From contig JAGOZU010000004.1 of NCBI GenBank assembly GCA_018058545.1, positions 1 to 64,000 on the forward strand: DNA of 64,000 nt, written 5' to 3'. Shown here in pieces: positions 53,004 to 61,955 of this stretch (positions are counted from its first letter, which is position 1; each line of letters opens with the position of its first letter). The position numbers and the translations under genes are program-made. Source of the DNA: Promineifilum sp. Lineage in GTDB: Bacteria > Chloroflexota > Anaerolineae > Promineifilales > Promineifilaceae. The notes under the pieces are model-generated. The model saw only the letters and a list, made by a program, of their open reading frames with translations. It made no database searches and was not told the origin of the DNA.

Positions 53004-54431
53004 ATGATAGCTCCATCACAGATCGATATGCGCTCGCGGATTCTGGGGCTGGATCACGAAGTGCCCTTGCTCGACGGTCGTCGTGTTCCTTATGTCAATC
53101 TTGACAACGCCGCCAGCACGCCACCGCTCATCGACGTCGTGCGCGCTATCGAGGCGTTCATGCCCTACTACTCCAGCGTCCATCGCGGGACGGGGTTCAA
53201 GTCACGCCTCAGCACCGTCGCCTACGATCAGGCGCATGAGATCATCGGCCGCTTCGTGGGCGCGGACCTCAGCACCAACACGGTTATCTTTGGCAAAAAC
53301 ACGACCGAGGCCATCAACAAGCTGGCCTGGCGCTTCCCGCACGACCCGGACAAGGTGATCATCACCACCCAACTGGAGCATCATTCCAACGACTTGCCCT
53401 GGCGGGCGCACGCCAACGCGCTTCATGTGCGAGCCTTGCCTGATGGCCGTCTGGATGAGGCGCACTTCGACCAACTGCTGGAACAATACGCTGGGCGCAT
53501 CGCTCTGGTGACGGTGACCGGCGCTTCGAATGTCAGCGGCTTCCTGCAGCCGATCCATCGGCTGGCACGCAACGCCCATGCCGCCGGGGCGCTCATCCTG
53601 GCCGACGTGGCCCAACTCGCGCCCCATCGCCGCGTCGACATGCTCCCCGACGATGACCCCGAACACCTGGACTTCGTCACGCTCTCGGCGCACAAGATGT
53701 ACGCTCCCTACGGCACCGGCGCACTGGTCGGGCCAAAGGAGTTCTTTTTGCGGGAAGCGCCGGAATATCGCGGCGGCGGCACGGTCGACGTCGTGACGCT
53801 GGATGAAGTCAAGTGGGCGGGCATGCCCGACCGCGATGAGGCGGGCAGCCCCAACGTCGTCGGAGCCGTGGCCATGGCCGTGGCGGCCAAGGTGCTGATG
53901 GAAGTCGGCATGGAAGCCGTCGCCGCTCACGAGGAGCATCTCATCGCCTACGCCCTGGAGCGACTGCGCGACGTGCCGGGCATTCACATCTACGGTGAGA
54001 CGGACCCCGCGCGCGCCCATGAGAAGGTCGGCGTCATTCCCTTCACATTGGAGGGCATGTCCCATTTCCTGACGGCGGCCATTCTGGGCTACGAAGGCGG
54101 CATTGGCGTCCGGAGCGGCTGTTTTTGCGCCCACCCCTACGTAGTCCATCTGCTGCATCTCGACGAGGGCGAAGCCACACGGTGGCGAGATCAGCTCGTC
54201 GCCGGGGACAAGTCGGAGATGCCGGGCATGGTGCGGGCCAGTTTCGGCTGCTACAACAACACTGACGATATCGACCGGCTGGTGGAGATGCTCCACAGGA
54301 TCGCCCGGCGCGACTATCAAGGCGACTATATTCTCGATCGAGCGACGGGTGAATATCGGCCGCGAGGGTTTGAGGAGCCGTTAGGCGAATACTTCCTGCT
54401 GGAGGAACTCAGGCGACCGACCAAAGGCTGA
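53004..54431 (+). CDS. Class V aminotransferase, cysteine-desulfurase-like (SufS/CsdA type)
   Basis: The 475-residue PLP enzyme has VPYVNLDNAASTPPLIDVV, FGKNTTEAINKLAWRF, TTQLEHHSNDLPWR, the PLP lysine in LSAHKMYAPYGTGALVG and the active-site loop GVRSGCFCAHPYVVHLL, where Cys would take the sulfur. It probably mobilises sulfur from cysteine or a related substrate. It is longer than typical SufS (about 410), with a 40-50 residue C-terminal extension. GGAGGAAGGACG precedes the ATG. No suf genes are nearby. Confidence 0.88.
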   Translation: MIAPSQIDMRSRILGLDHEVPLLDGRRVPYVNLDNAASTPPLIDVVRAIEAFMPYYSSVHRGTGFKSRLSTVAYDQAHEIIGRFVGADLSTNTVIFGKNTTEAINKLAWRFPHDPDKVIITTQLEHHSNDLPWRAHANALHVRALPDGRLDEAHFDQLLEQYAGRIALVTVTGASNVSGFLQPIHRLARNAHAAGALILADVAQLAPHRRVDMLPDDDPEHLDFVTLSAHKMYAPYGTGALVGPKEFFLREAPEYRGGGTVDVVTLDEVKWAGMPDRDEAGSPNVVGAVAMAVAAKVLMEVGMEAVAAHEEHLIAYALERLRDVPGIHIYGETDPARAHEKVGVIPFTLEGMSHFLTAAILGYEGGIGVRSGCFCAHPYVVHLLHLDEGEATRWRDQLVAGDKSEMPGMVRASFGCYNNTDDIDRLVEMLHRIARRDYQGDYILDRATGEYRPRGFEEPLGEYFLLEELRRPTKG

Positions 54432-54639
54432 TAATCCCGCGCCGGCATCCGGAGGGCCTGATCGCAATCGCGCCGCCGTCAAGACGTTGCCCGGCGTCAT
54501 GCGTGTGGGGTTATCATAGGCAACAAGTCAGCCACCCGTTATCCCTTCCCTCGCGAATCTTCGTACAATATGATGGCGCCCGGTCGGACGCGGCTTGTTC
54601 GCGCCCGCCATGTAAGGGCAATCACGCCATTCGGATAAA

Positions 54640-55884
54640 ATGATTATGCTTTGGAAACGATTGTTATTACCACTCATCGCCGCCGTTCTGATGTTGGCTG
54701 CCTGCGGGGGCAACGGCCCTAAATCGGGAGAGATCCCCCCACCACCGACCGAAGCCCTGGCCACGGCCGCGGCCGAAGTCGCCGCAACCATATCTCCCGT
54801 GCCGCCCACAGCCACGCCCACAGTTGTGGCCACGATTCCGCCGCCGGCCGTTGTATCGCCGCAGGCAATCGAGGCTCCGCCGACGCCCGAGATGACGCCG
54901 ACGCCGGATACCGTCACCCTGGCGGCCGATTCGGCCGCTTTCGTCAACCGCAACCCGTTGACTGGCGAGGAAGCGGCCGATCCGGCCGACTTGCAGCGCC
55001 GCCCGATCGCCGTCAAGCTCTCCAACGCCCCGGCCGATTATACGCGGCCGCAAGCCGGGCTGAATGACGCCGACCTTATTTTCGAACACTGGACCGAAGG
55101 CGCGGTCACGCGATTCACGGCCATCTTCTACGACACCGTGCCGCCCAACGTCGGCCCGGTTCGCAGCGCGCGACTCATCGACCTGGAGCTACCGGCGATG
55201 TACGACGCCATGCTGGCCTTTTCCGGCGCAAGCGTCGGCGTGAACCACCGGCTCAACGCCTCCGATTTCAGCGACCGGCTCTTGCGGGCCGACACGCCGG
55301 GCTTCTATCGCACCGGCGACACCAGCAAGCCGTTCGAGCACACGCTCTATATCCGCATGGATCAGATGTGGCAGGCCGTCGCCGACAAGGGATTGAACAC
55401 CGCGCCCCGGTTCGGCACCTACAACGCCTTCTCCGAAGTCGCGCCCGAAGGCGGCTCCCCGGCCGGGACGATCTTCATCGACTACAAGACCGAGAAAGTG
55501 GAGTGGCGGTGGGATGCGGCGATCGGCCGCTACCGCCGCTGGATGGACTTCGAAGAACACGTCGACGCCAATACCGAAGAGCAGGTGACGGTCGCCAACG
55601 TCATCTTTTTGACACCCTATCACGTCAACGATCCGGAGATTTGCGAGCAGATCAATAACGGCGTGTGCGCCGCACTGTCCATTCAGATTCAGCTATGGGG
55701 GTCCGGCCCGGCGATCGTCTTCCGCGACGGGCAGAGTTTCGATGTGACCTGGCATCGTGATGGACGTAACGACCAACTGACCTTCACCGACGCCGCGGGC
55801 AACCCGTTTCCGCTGCAAATCGGCAACAGCTGGGTTCAACTGGTGCCCGGCTATCTGCCCGATCCCCTGACGGTCACGCCCTAG
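54640..55884 (+). CDS. DUF3048 (YerB-like) lipoprotein
   Basis: The 414-residue product has a lipoprotein signal (LMLAAC, Cys22) and a long Pro/Thr linker to about residue 95. The DUF3048 domain follows, with PIAVKLSNAP, RPQAGLNDADLIFEHWTEGAVTRFTAIFYD and PVRSARLIDLELPAMYDA. The family is widespread in Gram-positives and Chloroflexota and its function is undefined. The C-terminal part (about 270-414) is the second half of the family fold. Start at 54640 or 54646; no strong ribosome-binding site. The 200-bp gap before it shows no other gene. Confidence 0.87.
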   Translation: MIMLWKRLLLPLIAAVLMLAACGGNGPKSGEIPPPPTEALATAAAEVAATISPVPPTATPTVVATIPPPAVVSPQAIEAPPTPEMTPTPDTVTLAADSAAFVNRNPLTGEEAADPADLQRRPIAVKLSNAPADYTRPQAGLNDADLIFEHWTEGAVTRFTAIFYDTVPPNVGPVRSARLIDLELPAMYDAMLAFSGASVGVNHRLNASDFSDRLLRADTPGFYRTGDTSKPFEHTLYIRMDQMWQAVADKGLNTAPRFGTYNAFSEVAPEGGSPAGTIFIDYKTEKVEWRWDAAIGRYRRWMDFEEHVDANTEEQVTVANVIFLTPYHVNDPEICEQINNGVCAALSIQIQLWGSGPAIVFRDGQSFDVTWHRDGRNDQLTFTDAAGNPFPLQIGNSWVQLVPGYLPDPLTVTP

Positions 55885-55939
55885 TCGACCAATCCGGCAC
55901 GAATACCGTCGGCGCAACTATCCGGCAGGTATCCATAAA

Positions 55940-55970
55940 AAAAGGAGCGGAGTTGAACTTCGCTCCTTTT
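55940..55970. terminator. Bidirectional terminator between the DUF3048 gene and asd
   Basis: The stem AAAAGGAGCG/CGCTCCTTTT (55940-55949 with 55961-55970) extends inward through AGTT/AACT. It has A-run and T-run flanks, so it can serve both convergent genes. Confidence 0.9.
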
Positions 55971-55996
55971 TAATTGTCGGTCTGTGGCGTTCGCCT

Positions 55997-57112
55997 CTAT
56001 CTCACTCCCACGGCGGCCGATTGATGGCCATTGGGAGATGAGGCCGGGTCGCGGCCGATATAACCTTGCACGACCAGCAGTTCGGCGTTGAGCAACGCGC
56101 CGCTGGCCGCTCCGCGCAAGGTGTTGTGAGTCAGCGATACATAGCGCACATCCAGCACCGGGCAGGCGCGCACCTTGCCCACCGTCCAGGCCAGGCCGTC
56201 GCCGGCGTCGCGGTCGCGGCGAGGTTGCGGCCGATCGGGTTCGTCGCGATAGATGAGCAACTCCTGCGGCGATGAAGGCAACTGCCGGGTGACAGCCGGC
56301 GGCCGCCATTGGCGCAGAGCCTGGATCGCTTCCTCGGCCGAGGCGTGCCGGCCGAGACGCACCGAGACGCTGGCCAGATGGCCGTCGACCACCGGCACGC
56401 GGTTGGCCTGGGCGCTGATCGACACGCGCGCCGCGATCATTTGCCCGTCGCGCACCTCACCCAGCAGCTTGGTCGGCTCGTTCTGCAGCTTGTCGTCCTC
56501 CCCGCCGATGTAGGGAACCACGTTGTCGTAAATGTCGAGCGAGGACACGCCGGGGTAGCCCGCGCCTGAAATAGCTTGCAGCGTGGTGATGATCGCCGCC
56601 TCCACGCCGAACGCCTCCTGGAAGACTTTCAGCGGCAGGATGGCGCTAGTCGTCGAGCAATTGGGGCTGGCGACGATGAACCCGGGCCAGCCGTGGTCCT
56701 GCCGCTGAGTGGGGATCAAACGGGTGTGGTCGGGGTTGACCTCCGGGATCAGCAGCGGCACGGTGGGGTCCATGCGAAAGACCGACGTATTCGTCACCAC
56801 GGCATAGCCGGCGGCGGCGAATCGCGGCTCCCACTCTTTGGCCTCGCCCGTCGGCAGGGCGGAGAACACCACCGGCGGGTCGCCGGGGAGGCCCAGTTCC
56901 AGGCCGGTCGGCTGGACGCTCAACTCGGCCGTTCGCGGCGGCACGTTGCCCGGCATCAACCAGTTGACCCCTTCGCCATAGGGACGGCCGACTGTGCGGT
57001 CTGACCCGGTGACAACCGTCACCTCAAACCACGGATGATCGGCCAGCAGTTGAACGAAACGCTGGCCTACTGTCCCTGTCGCTCCCAACACCCCCACGGG
57101 TATCTTGTTCAT
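55997..57112 (-). CDS. asd: Aspartate-semialdehyde dehydrogenase (archaeal/fungal-type)
   Basis: The 371-residue protein starts at the ATG at 57112 (GGAG upstream). It has IPVGVLGATGTVGQRFVQLL (NADP-binding), the catalytic Cys in IVASPNCSTTSAILPLK, ISGAGYPGVSSLDIYDNVVPYIGGEDDKLQNE and RVPVVDGHLASVSV, and C-terminal THNTLRGAASGALLNAELL. The SPNCSTT context and domain pattern fit the archaeal/fungal branch rather than the usual bacterial one. It makes aspartate semialdehyde for lysine, threonine and methionine. No other genes of the pathway are adjacent. Confidence 0.93.
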   Translation of the reverse strand: MNKIPVGVLGATGTVGQRFVQLLADHPWFEVTVVTGSDRTVGRPYGEGVNWLMPGNVPPRTAELSVQPTGLELGLPGDPPVVFSALPTGEAKEWEPRFAAAGYAVVTNTSVFRMDPTVPLLIPEVNPDHTRLIPTQRQDHGWPGFIVASPNCSTTSAILPLKVFQEAFGVEAAIITTLQAISGAGYPGVSSLDIYDNVVPYIGGEDDKLQNEPTKLLGEVRDGQMIAARVSISAQANRVPVVDGHLASVSVRLGRHASAEEAIQALRQWRPPAVTRQLPSSPQELLIYRDEPDRPQPRRDRDAGDGLAWTVGKVRACPVLDVRYVSLTHNTLRGAASGALLNAELLVVQGYIGRDPASSPNGHQSAAVGVR

Positions 57113-57213
57113 ATCACGTCTCCTTGCCCGTCGTCCAGCATTCGCCGATCGAGCGGGGGATTTGCCCACCGCGCAAGCCATCAAGCCCGCGTCTGTTGAA
57201 TACACCAAACAAA

Positions 57214-57243
57214 AACGCCGAAAACTTGCTCGTTTCCGGCGTT
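57214..57243 (-). terminator. Terminator of tRNA-Leu
   Basis: The stem AACGCCG/CGGCGTT (57237-57243 with 57214-57220) extends inward with one mismatch and is followed on the minus strand by TTTGTTTGG. It lies 9 bp past the tRNA. Confidence 0.85.
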
Positions 57244-57251
57244 CCTGGTTG

Positions 57252-57333
57252 TGCCCTGGAGAGGACTCGAACCTCCACGTCCAAAGGACATAGGCCCTCA
57301 ACCTACCGCGTATACCAATTCCGCCACCAGGGC
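57252..57333 (-). tRNA. tRNA-Leu (anticodon GAG)
   Basis: The acceptor is GCCCTGG/CCAGGGC, the anticodon loop TTGAGGG lies on a GTAGG/CCTAT stem, and a long variable arm (class II) is present. The T-arm is GGAGG-TTCGAGT-CCTCT. CCA is not encoded. Confidence 0.95.
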
Positions 57334-57345
57334 AACTGTACGATA

Positions 57346-57375
57346 ATTATATCTTGTTCGGCCGCGAACTGTCAA
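57346..57375 (-). promoter_or_regulatory. Sigma70-type promoter of tRNA-Leu
   Basis: On the minus strand TTGACA (57375-57370), an 18-bp spacer and TATAAT (57351-57346) end 12 bp before the tRNA. Confidence 0.8.
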
Positions 57376-57536
57376 TTTTCCATAAAGGACCCCCTTTTTT
57401 GCCACGCACCACCATCGCCTTCATAAGCATACTCCTTGTCAGTGTGGTCACCTGCGATAAACTTCATTCTATCGGCACTCTCGCAAACGCTCCAGCGAGA
57501 CAAGGCCAAACTCGCAAGCAGGAGAAATTCTGAACC

Positions 57537-58085
57537 ATGAGCCAACGAGAAACATTAACGGTCGAAGTGGCCGGACTAACCCGCCACTTCCCGCTCTTCG
57601 AGGTCGCGCCTGGCGTGCGCATCGCCGTATTCAATATGCTGGGCGACACCTACGTCGTGAAGGCCGCCGCGGCCGCGCTGGCCGAGAAGCTCAAGGATGT
57701 CGATGCCGACGTGCTGGTGACGGCCGAGGCCAAGAGCATCCCGCTCATCTATGAGATGAGCGCCCTGATGGGCCTGCCCTACGTGGTCATGCGCAAGGCC
57801 TACAAGAGCTATATGGGCGATGCCATCAGCGCCGAGACGGTGTCGATCACTACCGGCGCCCCCCAGACGTTATTTCTGGACGAGAAAGACCGCGCCCTGG
57901 TCAAGGATAAGCAGGTCATCGTCGTCGATGACGTCATCAGCACCGGCAGCACGCTCAACGGCCTGGAGAAACTGGTCATCAAGGCGGGCGGCGAGGTCGC
58001 GCAGGTCGCGGCTATCTTCACCGAAGGCGATGATGACTGGTCGCGGGTCATCGCTTTGGGCAATTTGCCCGTTTATAAATCCTGA
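57537..58085 (+). CDS. Adenine/xanthine phosphoribosyltransferase-like protein
   Basis: The 182-residue type I PRTase has the PRPP-binding loop VIVVDDVISTGSTLNGLEKL (about 126-145), VLVTAEAKSIPLIYEMSALMGLPYVVMRKAYK upstream and the hood at the N-terminus. Overall it resembles APT and APT-like PRTases (salvage of purine bases with PRPP). Substrate choice cannot be fixed by sequence alone. AGGAG lies upstream of the ATG. It is followed by the hyuB-like gene. Confidence 0.86.
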   Translation: MSQRETLTVEVAGLTRHFPLFEVAPGVRIAVFNMLGDTYVVKAAAAALAEKLKDVDADVLVTAEAKSIPLIYEMSALMGLPYVVMRKAYKSYMGDAISAETVSITTGAPQTLFLDEKDRALVKDKQVIVVDDVISTGSTLNGLEKLVIKAGGEVAQVAAIFTEGDDDWSRVIALGNLPVYKS

Positions 58086-58154
58086 GCGGGCGCTCACTGC
58101 CTTCCCCCACGGGATGACTTCGATCATCACGCACCATCTTTGGCACATGATTCT

Positions 58155-59762
58155 ATGGATGCCGCGGCACTAACCATCTTCGGTCATCTGTTTGCTTCTG
58201 TCGCCGAGGAGATGGGTGTCACGCTCGGCCGCACAGCCTACAGCCCCAACATCAAGGAGCGGCTCGATTACAGTTGCGCCGTCTTCCTGGCGGGCGAGCA
58301 GCCGGAGATGCTGGCCCAAGCCGCCCATATTCCCGTTCATCTGGGGGCGATGCCCGCCTCGGTTCGCGCGGCCGTCGCCCGATGCGCGCCCTTTCATCCG
58401 GACGATGTCGTCATCCTTAACGACCCCTATCTTGGCGGAAACCACCTGCCGGATATCACGCTGGTGTCGCCGGTCTTTATCGGTGACGATCGGCCAACAG
58501 CCACCGACCATCATTTCCTCGTTGCCAGTCGCGCTCACCACGCCGACGTCGGCGGCATGTCGCCGGGGTCGATGCCGCTCTCGACGGAACTTTATCAGGA
58601 GGGGATCATCATCCCGCCCATCAAATTGGTGGACGGCGGGATACGTAATGAGGCTGTGTGGCAGCTCATCTTGCGCAATGTGCGCACCCCGTGGGAGCGC
58701 GAGGGGGATTTGGCGGCGCAACTGGCGGCCCACACCGCCGGGGCACACCGACTGGCAGAGATCGTCAATCGCTATAGCCTGGGTGAAACGTTGACGCATG
58801 CTCGCGGGCTGCTGACCTACGCCGAATCACTGACCCGCGCCGCTATCCGTCTGATCCCGGACGGCCGCTACACGTTCACTGATTATCTGGACGATGACGG
58901 GCAGAGTGACGCGCCGATCCCCATTTGTGCGACCCTGACTGTGGAAGGCGACGAATTGACGGCCGATTTCGCGGACACGGCCGAGGCGGTCGAGGGCAAT
59001 CTCAACGCCGTGCCGGCCATCGTCGATTCGGCCGTGATCTATTGCCTGCGCTGCGTGGCGCTGACTTTGCTCGATGCCGACCTGCCGATGAATCAGGGCG
59101 TTTTTTCGCCGGTGACGATTCACATCCCCGTCGGCTCCTTGCTCGATCCGCGGCCGCCGCACGCCGTCGCCGCCGGAAACGTCGAAACATCCCAGCGGAT
59201 CGTCGATGTAGTATTCGGGGCCTTGGCCCAGGCCTTGCCGAGCATCATCCCCGCCGCGGGTCAGGGCACGATGAATAATCTGACTTTCGGCGGCGTCTAT
59301 CCCGACAGCTGGGCCGCGCCGTCCTCCCACTTCGCCTATTACGAGACCATCGGCGGCGGCGCGGGGGCCGGACCGGACGGTGACGGCGCATCGGGCGTTC
59401 ATGTCCACATGAGCAACACACGCAATACACCGGTCGAGGCGCTGGAATACGGATTTCCCATTCGTATCGAGGAATACAGCTTGCGCGAAGGCTCGGGCGG
59501 CCGCGGGCAGCACGCCGGTGGCGAGGGACTGGTGCGAAGTATCAGGTTTCTGGCTCCGGCCACGGTGACGATCACCTCGGATCGGCGAAGGCGAGGGCCA
59601 TACGGTCTGGCGCGCGGAGAGGGCGGCGCTCCCGGCAGCAATACCCTGATCACCGGGGACGAGTCCGTCCCCTTGCCCGGCAAAGCAACCCTCGCCGTCC
59701 GCCCAGGCGACATCGTCAGGCTGGAGACGCCTGGTGGCGGGGGATGGGGCAAGCTGGGCTAG
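58155..59762 (+). CDS. hyuB: Hydantoinase B/oxoprolinase family protein
   Basis: The 535-residue protein starts MDAAALTIFGHLFASVAEEMGVTLGRTAYSPNIKERLDYSCAVF, the usual HyuB N-terminus. It contains VVILNDPYLGGNHLPDITLVSPVF, DFADTAEAVEGNLNAV, YYETIGGGAGAGPDGDGASGVHVHM and EYSLREGSGGRGQHAGGEG. HyuB normally works with HyuA in ATP-dependent opening of hydantoin, oxoproline or acetone-type substrates. No hyuA is adjacent. A TTG at 58140 is an alternative start. Confidence 0.9.
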   Translation: MDAAALTIFGHLFASVAEEMGVTLGRTAYSPNIKERLDYSCAVFLAGEQPEMLAQAAHIPVHLGAMPASVRAAVARCAPFHPDDVVILNDPYLGGNHLPDITLVSPVFIGDDRPTATDHHFLVASRAHHADVGGMSPGSMPLSTELYQEGIIIPPIKLVDGGIRNEAVWQLILRNVRTPWEREGDLAAQLAAHTAGAHRLAEIVNRYSLGETLTHARGLLTYAESLTRAAIRLIPDGRYTFTDYLDDDGQSDAPIPICATLTVEGDELTADFADTAEAVEGNLNAVPAIVDSAVIYCLRCVALTLLDADLPMNQGVFSPVTIHIPVGSLLDPRPPHAVAAGNVETSQRIVDVVFGALAQALPSIIPAAGQGTMNNLTFGGVYPDSWAAPSSHFAYYETIGGGAGAGPDGDGASGVHVHMSNTRNTPVEALEYGFPIRIEEYSLREGSGGRGQHAGGEGLVRSIRFLAPATVTITSDRRRRGPYGLARGEGGAPGSNTLITGDESVPLPGKATLAVRPGDIVRLETPGGGGWGKLG

Positions 59763-59907
59763 GCCGAGCTTTTATGTACGTTCTCTCTGAATTTTTGCGC
59801 GACGTAACCCCATCGGTACAATCACGTTGAAGCTGGATTCCCGATCCGGCAGCGACGCGATATCGGCTCTATTAAGGGGAGCCACATGAAGGAAGCGGAG
59901 AATCGAC

Positions 59908-60990
59908 ATGGCAAAAGAATCCTTGGGCTATGTAGAACTCGAATGGATTTGTCCCTATTGCAACACCAGAAACCCCGGCCGGGTGAAGGTCTGCGGGAAT
60001 TGCGGCTCGCCCCAACCCAAAGACGTCCAGTTTGAGCAAGCGGCCGAGGACAAAATCGTCACTGACGAAGCGGGGCTGGAGATGGCCAAGAGCGGGCCGG
60101 ACATCCACTGCCCCTTCTGCGGCACGCGCAACCCCGGCAGTTCCGTCAAGTGCTTGCGCTGCGGCGGTGATCTGACCGAAGGCGAGCAACGCGAGTCCGG
60201 CAAGGTGCTCGGCGCACAGCATAAGAAGCCCGCGCCCGACATCGTATGCGAATATTGCGGCACCGCCAACCCCGCCACCAATACCAAATGCAAGAATTGC
60301 GGTTCAGCATTGGGTAAAGCCGAACGCCCCAAGCCGGCCGCGCAATCGGCCGCGCCGGCCAAAATGAGCCCGACCGTCATGATCATCGGCGCGATCCTGC
60401 TATTGCTGATCTGTGGGGCCATCGGCTTCTTCTTTATGCGAGGCGCGCAAACCGAGAGCAATACCGGCTCCGTGCGCAGCGTCAACTGGAAGCGCAGCAT
60501 CGTCGTGATGGGGCTTGCGCCTGTCACCTACAGCACCTGGGCCGATCAGGTTCCTCAGGATGCCCAGGTCAACTACTGCAGCGAACGCGAGCGCGAACGC
60601 TCCTCTATTCCCACCGATAACTCACAAGAAGTTTGCGGCACGCCCTACGTCGTCGACCAGGGTTCGGGATTTGGAGAGATGGTGCAGGATTGCGAATACA
60701 TCGTCTATGACGACTACTGCGAATATACCGTCGTCCAGCTACAGCCGGTCGGGGCTATTGAAGAAACCGGCGCGGATATGAGTCCCTTCTGGCCGGAAAC
60801 TCGCCTGGATCAGGGCCAGGAGCTGGGCGAGCGGGACGAGGTCTATCAGATCACGTTCGATGTGAACGGGGAATCAAAGGTCTACCAGACGACCGACCTC
60901 AACAGGTTTCTGCAATTCCAGCCGGGAAGTGAATGGGAACTGGAGATCAACGGCTTCGGCGATATCGTCGATATCAGGCCGGTTCCCTGA
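59908..60990 (+). CDS. Membrane protein with three N-terminal zinc ribbons
   Basis: The 360-residue product has three zinc fingers of C-x2-C-x10-C-x2-C type: Cys15/18/29/32, Cys68/71/82/85 and Cys114/117/128/131. The first has the W-x-C-P-x-C-N pattern of RanBP2-like fingers. One transmembrane helix (about 154-177) follows. The C-terminal domain, presumably outside, has Cys224, 243, 262 and 271, which could form disulfides. It lies just before the carboxypeptidase and CapA genes in the same direction. A sensor or scaffold role is a guess. The family is not recognised. Confidence 0.78.
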   Translation: MAKESLGYVELEWICPYCNTRNPGRVKVCGNCGSPQPKDVQFEQAAEDKIVTDEAGLEMAKSGPDIHCPFCGTRNPGSSVKCLRCGGDLTEGEQRESGKVLGAQHKKPAPDIVCEYCGTANPATNTKCKNCGSALGKAERPKPAAQSAAPAKMSPTVMIIGAILLLLICGAIGFFFMRGAQTESNTGSVRSVNWKRSIVVMGLAPVTYSTWADQVPQDAQVNYCSERERERSSIPTDNSQEVCGTPYVVDQGSGFGEMVQDCEYIVYDDYCEYTVVQLQPVGAIEETGADMSPFWPETRLDQGQELGERDEVYQITFDVNGESKVYQTTDLNRFLQFQPGSEWELEINGFGDIVDIRPVP

Positions 60991-60995
60991 CGCTC

Positions 60996-61955
60996 ATGAT
61001 GCGAAATTTGATCCGATGGGGCCGCTGCCTCGGCCCTCTGGCCTTGCTTGCATCGCTACTTCTATTGGGGGCTTGCGCCGGGGACATAACGGACGCTCCA
61101 CCGGTCGCGGTCGCTGAGGCGGGCGGCACGCCCCAAGCAACCCTTCGGCCGCCGGAGATCAGCACCGGCCTTCCATCGCCCGCTACTCCGGTGGCGAATG
61201 AGACCGTGACTATACCTGCCGGTGTAATTGCCGATGCCCCCACCTCTCCTACTCCGCGGCCAACGGCAACCATGACTCCCACCGCGACCCCATCGCCCAC
61301 GCCGGATCGGAATATTCTCTGCTCCCAGCGCATGCCCGACAACGGGCTGCTGGCTATCGTCACCCTGACCTATGACCTCAGCCGCGATTACGAGCCGGCC
61401 GGCTTGGTGGATCTGTCCGGCTATCTGCCCAAGGATGTCACCCTGGGCTATCCGACGCAGTTGCGCCACCTGGCCATTGGCCCGCTGGTCGACATGATCC
61501 ACGCCATGCAGGCCGAAGGGCTTCAGCCGGTGATCATCTCCGGCTATCGCAGCTATTCGGCCCAGGCCATCGCTCGCCAAAAATGGGCCGAGAAAGAGCC
61601 GGAGCGGGTGAACATCCTCAGCGCGCCACCCGGCTTCAGCGAACATCAGTTAGGCACGGTCGTCGACTTCGGCTCGCCCGAACTGGCGGAGATCGTCGGC
61701 ATAGAGGATATCGAATTCCACACCTACTTCTACAAGACAAGCGAGGGCGCGTGGTTGCTGGAAAACGCCCACAAATTCGGCTTTACCCTTAGCTATCCGT
61801 TCGAGGCGACCGAGGTGACGGGTTTCTTCTACGAACCATGGCACTATCGCTACGTTGGCGTGGAGATGGCGACCTTTCTCCACGAAGCCGGCACCTCCCT
61901 GACCGAACACCAGCTGGCCTCCGAGCCGCCGCCCTGCATCCCGGACAAGCCATGA
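60996..61955 (+). CDS. D-alanyl-D-alanine carboxypeptidase, M15B/VanY type, lipoprotein
   Basis: The 319-residue product has a lipobox LGAC (Cys27) and a Thr/Pro linker to about residue 105. The LAS metallopeptidase domain follows: IISGYRSYSAQ, SEHQLGTVVDF with zinc ligands His217 and Asp224, and YEPWHYRYVG with Glu280 and His283. It trims the terminal D-Ala of peptidoglycan stem peptides at the cell surface. It begins 5 bp past the zinc-ribbon gene, and its stop overlaps the CapA start by four bases. Confidence 0.9.
   Translation: MMRNLIRWGRCLGPLALLASLLLLGACAGDITDAPPVAVAEAGGTPQATLRPPEISTGLPSPATPVANETVTIPAGVIADAPTSPTPRPTATMTPTATPSPTPDRNILCSQRMPDNGLLAIVTLTYDLSRDYEPAGLVDLSGYLPKDVTLGYPTQLRHLAIGPLVDMIHAMQAEGLQPVIISGYRSYSAQAIARQKWAEKEPERVNILSAPPGFSEHQLGTVVDFGSPELAEIVGIEDIEFHTYFYKTSEGAWLLENAHKFGFTLSYPFEATEVTGFFYEPWHYRYVGVEMATFLHEAGTSLTEHQLASEPPPCIPDKP

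Noticed and set aside
57113-57251. Lysine riboswitch or T-box upstream of asd
   Set aside because: The stretch is accounted for by the asd ribosome-binding site and the tRNA-Leu terminator. No conserved riboswitch core is seen.
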